Source: Pseudomonadota bacterium
Lineage (GTDB): Bacteria; Pseudomonadota; Gammaproteobacteria; Steroidobacterales; Steroidobacteraceae
DNA length: 15,046 bases
Reading direction: 5' to 3'
Assembly: GCA_021805275.1 (NCBI GenBank)
Contig: JAJZFQ010000252.1
Span: 1-15,046 of the forward strand
The notes below the pieces were generated by a model. That model did no database searches. It had not been told where the DNA came from and saw nothing but the letters and a program-made list of their open reading frames with translations. Below are positions 14,791 to 15,046 of the stretch, in pieces; position 1 is the first letter of the stretch; each line of letters begins with the position of its first letter. The position numbers were made by a program, and so were the translations under genes.

Positions 14791-14994
14791 TCAGGGTCCG
14801 GCCGTGTGTGGGGGCGCGCCGGGTGGCACGCGCTGCGGGGTGTCCTGGGGCGTGCGCTGAGGCGCGGGCGCCGCTCGGGCCGGTTGCGTGACGATGGGCT
14901 TGCCGGGTCGCGGCAGGTGCCGCTGGCAGGCCGCCGGCAGCGCCAGCGCGAGCATCAGGCCAGCCAGGCCGCAGAGGCGTTGCACCGGGGTCAT
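14791..14994 (-). CDS. Small proline-rich putative lipoprotein
   Basis: A 67-residue frame with a plausible export signal: QR at 5-6, a hydrophobic core LCGLAGLMLALALPAA and a cysteine at 23. The lipobox PAAC is poor because the -3 residue is Pro. The rest is rich in Pro, Gln and Arg and unlike any domain I know. GGGAG seven bases before the ATG supports translation. Just after the stop codon lies CGGCCG-TT-CGGCCG (14776-14789), a GC hairpin without a T-run. It resembles the very short predicted lipoproteins common in GC-rich proteobacteria. It could still be a chance frame. Confidence 0.5.
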   Translation of the reverse strand: MTPVQRLCGLAGLMLALALPAACQRHLPRPGKPIVTQPARAAPAPQRTPQDTPQRVPPGAPPHTAGP

Positions 14995-15046
14995 CGGGTT
15001 GCTCCCGTCGTGATGCGCGGCGGGTGCCGCGCCAGCAGGCAGTGAA

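Overview
This window looks like a chromosomal stretch from a very GC-rich proteobacterium, most likely a gamma- or betaproteobacterium. The main pointers are AceK (isocitrate dehydrogenase kinase/phosphatase), the paired DUF2844/DUF3443 genes, a tRNA-Asp of typical proteobacterial sequence with encoded CCA, and a YfcG-type glutathione transferase. The assignment rests on family distribution from memory, not on a search. No insertion sequence, CRISPR array, integrase or phage gene is visible.

Layout. Positions 1-969 hold no convincing gene; they contain an AT-richer patch near 115-140, possible decayed coding scraps, and a tRNA-like fold at 729-797. On the plus strand follow a solitary Rieske oxygenase (970-2064), a class III-like polyphosphate kinase 2 (2223-3053) and a secreted S10 serine carboxypeptidase (3220-4788). 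A YfcG-like glutathione transferase (minus, 4813-5517) converges on the peptidase and diverges from a secreted GH37 trehalase (plus, 5677-7329). A gene-free gap (7330-7661) separates the trehalase from a minus-strand pair, DUF2844 (8983-9459) then DUF3443 lipoprotein (7662-8963). A tRNA-Asp with its own promoter lies at 9608-9684. Minus-strand metabolic genes follow: AceK (9707-11491), an archaeal-type S-adenosylmethionine synthetase (11620-12810) and a phosphoribosyltransferase (12824-13483). The last two form a tight operon with a 13-base gap. A tandem-domain UspE-like protein (plus, 13739-14659) is divergent from that operon, and a small putative lipoprotein gene (minus, 14791-14994) closes the window.

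How the genes relate. There is no single biosynthetic pathway. Several genes fit energy limitation and stress: PPK2 (nucleotide charging from polyphosphate), AceK (carbon flow to the glyoxylate shunt), UspE and trehalase. Three exported hydrolases or hydrolase-like proteins (S10 peptidase, trehalase, DUF3443) point to use of external peptides and sugars.

The items most worth following are: (1) DUF3443, whose two D-S/T-G-S motifs, hydrophobic-hydrophobic-Gly motif and C-terminal strand look like a bilobal pepsin-type aspartic peptidase, encoded with a small exported partner, DUF2844; (2) an archaeal-type MAT in a bacterial operon with a phosphoribosyltransferase; (3) a trehalase in which the usual catalytic-base position appears to be Tyr; (4) a tRNA-like fold lacking a proper D arm; and (5) inverted repeats in front of aceK and the usp gene.
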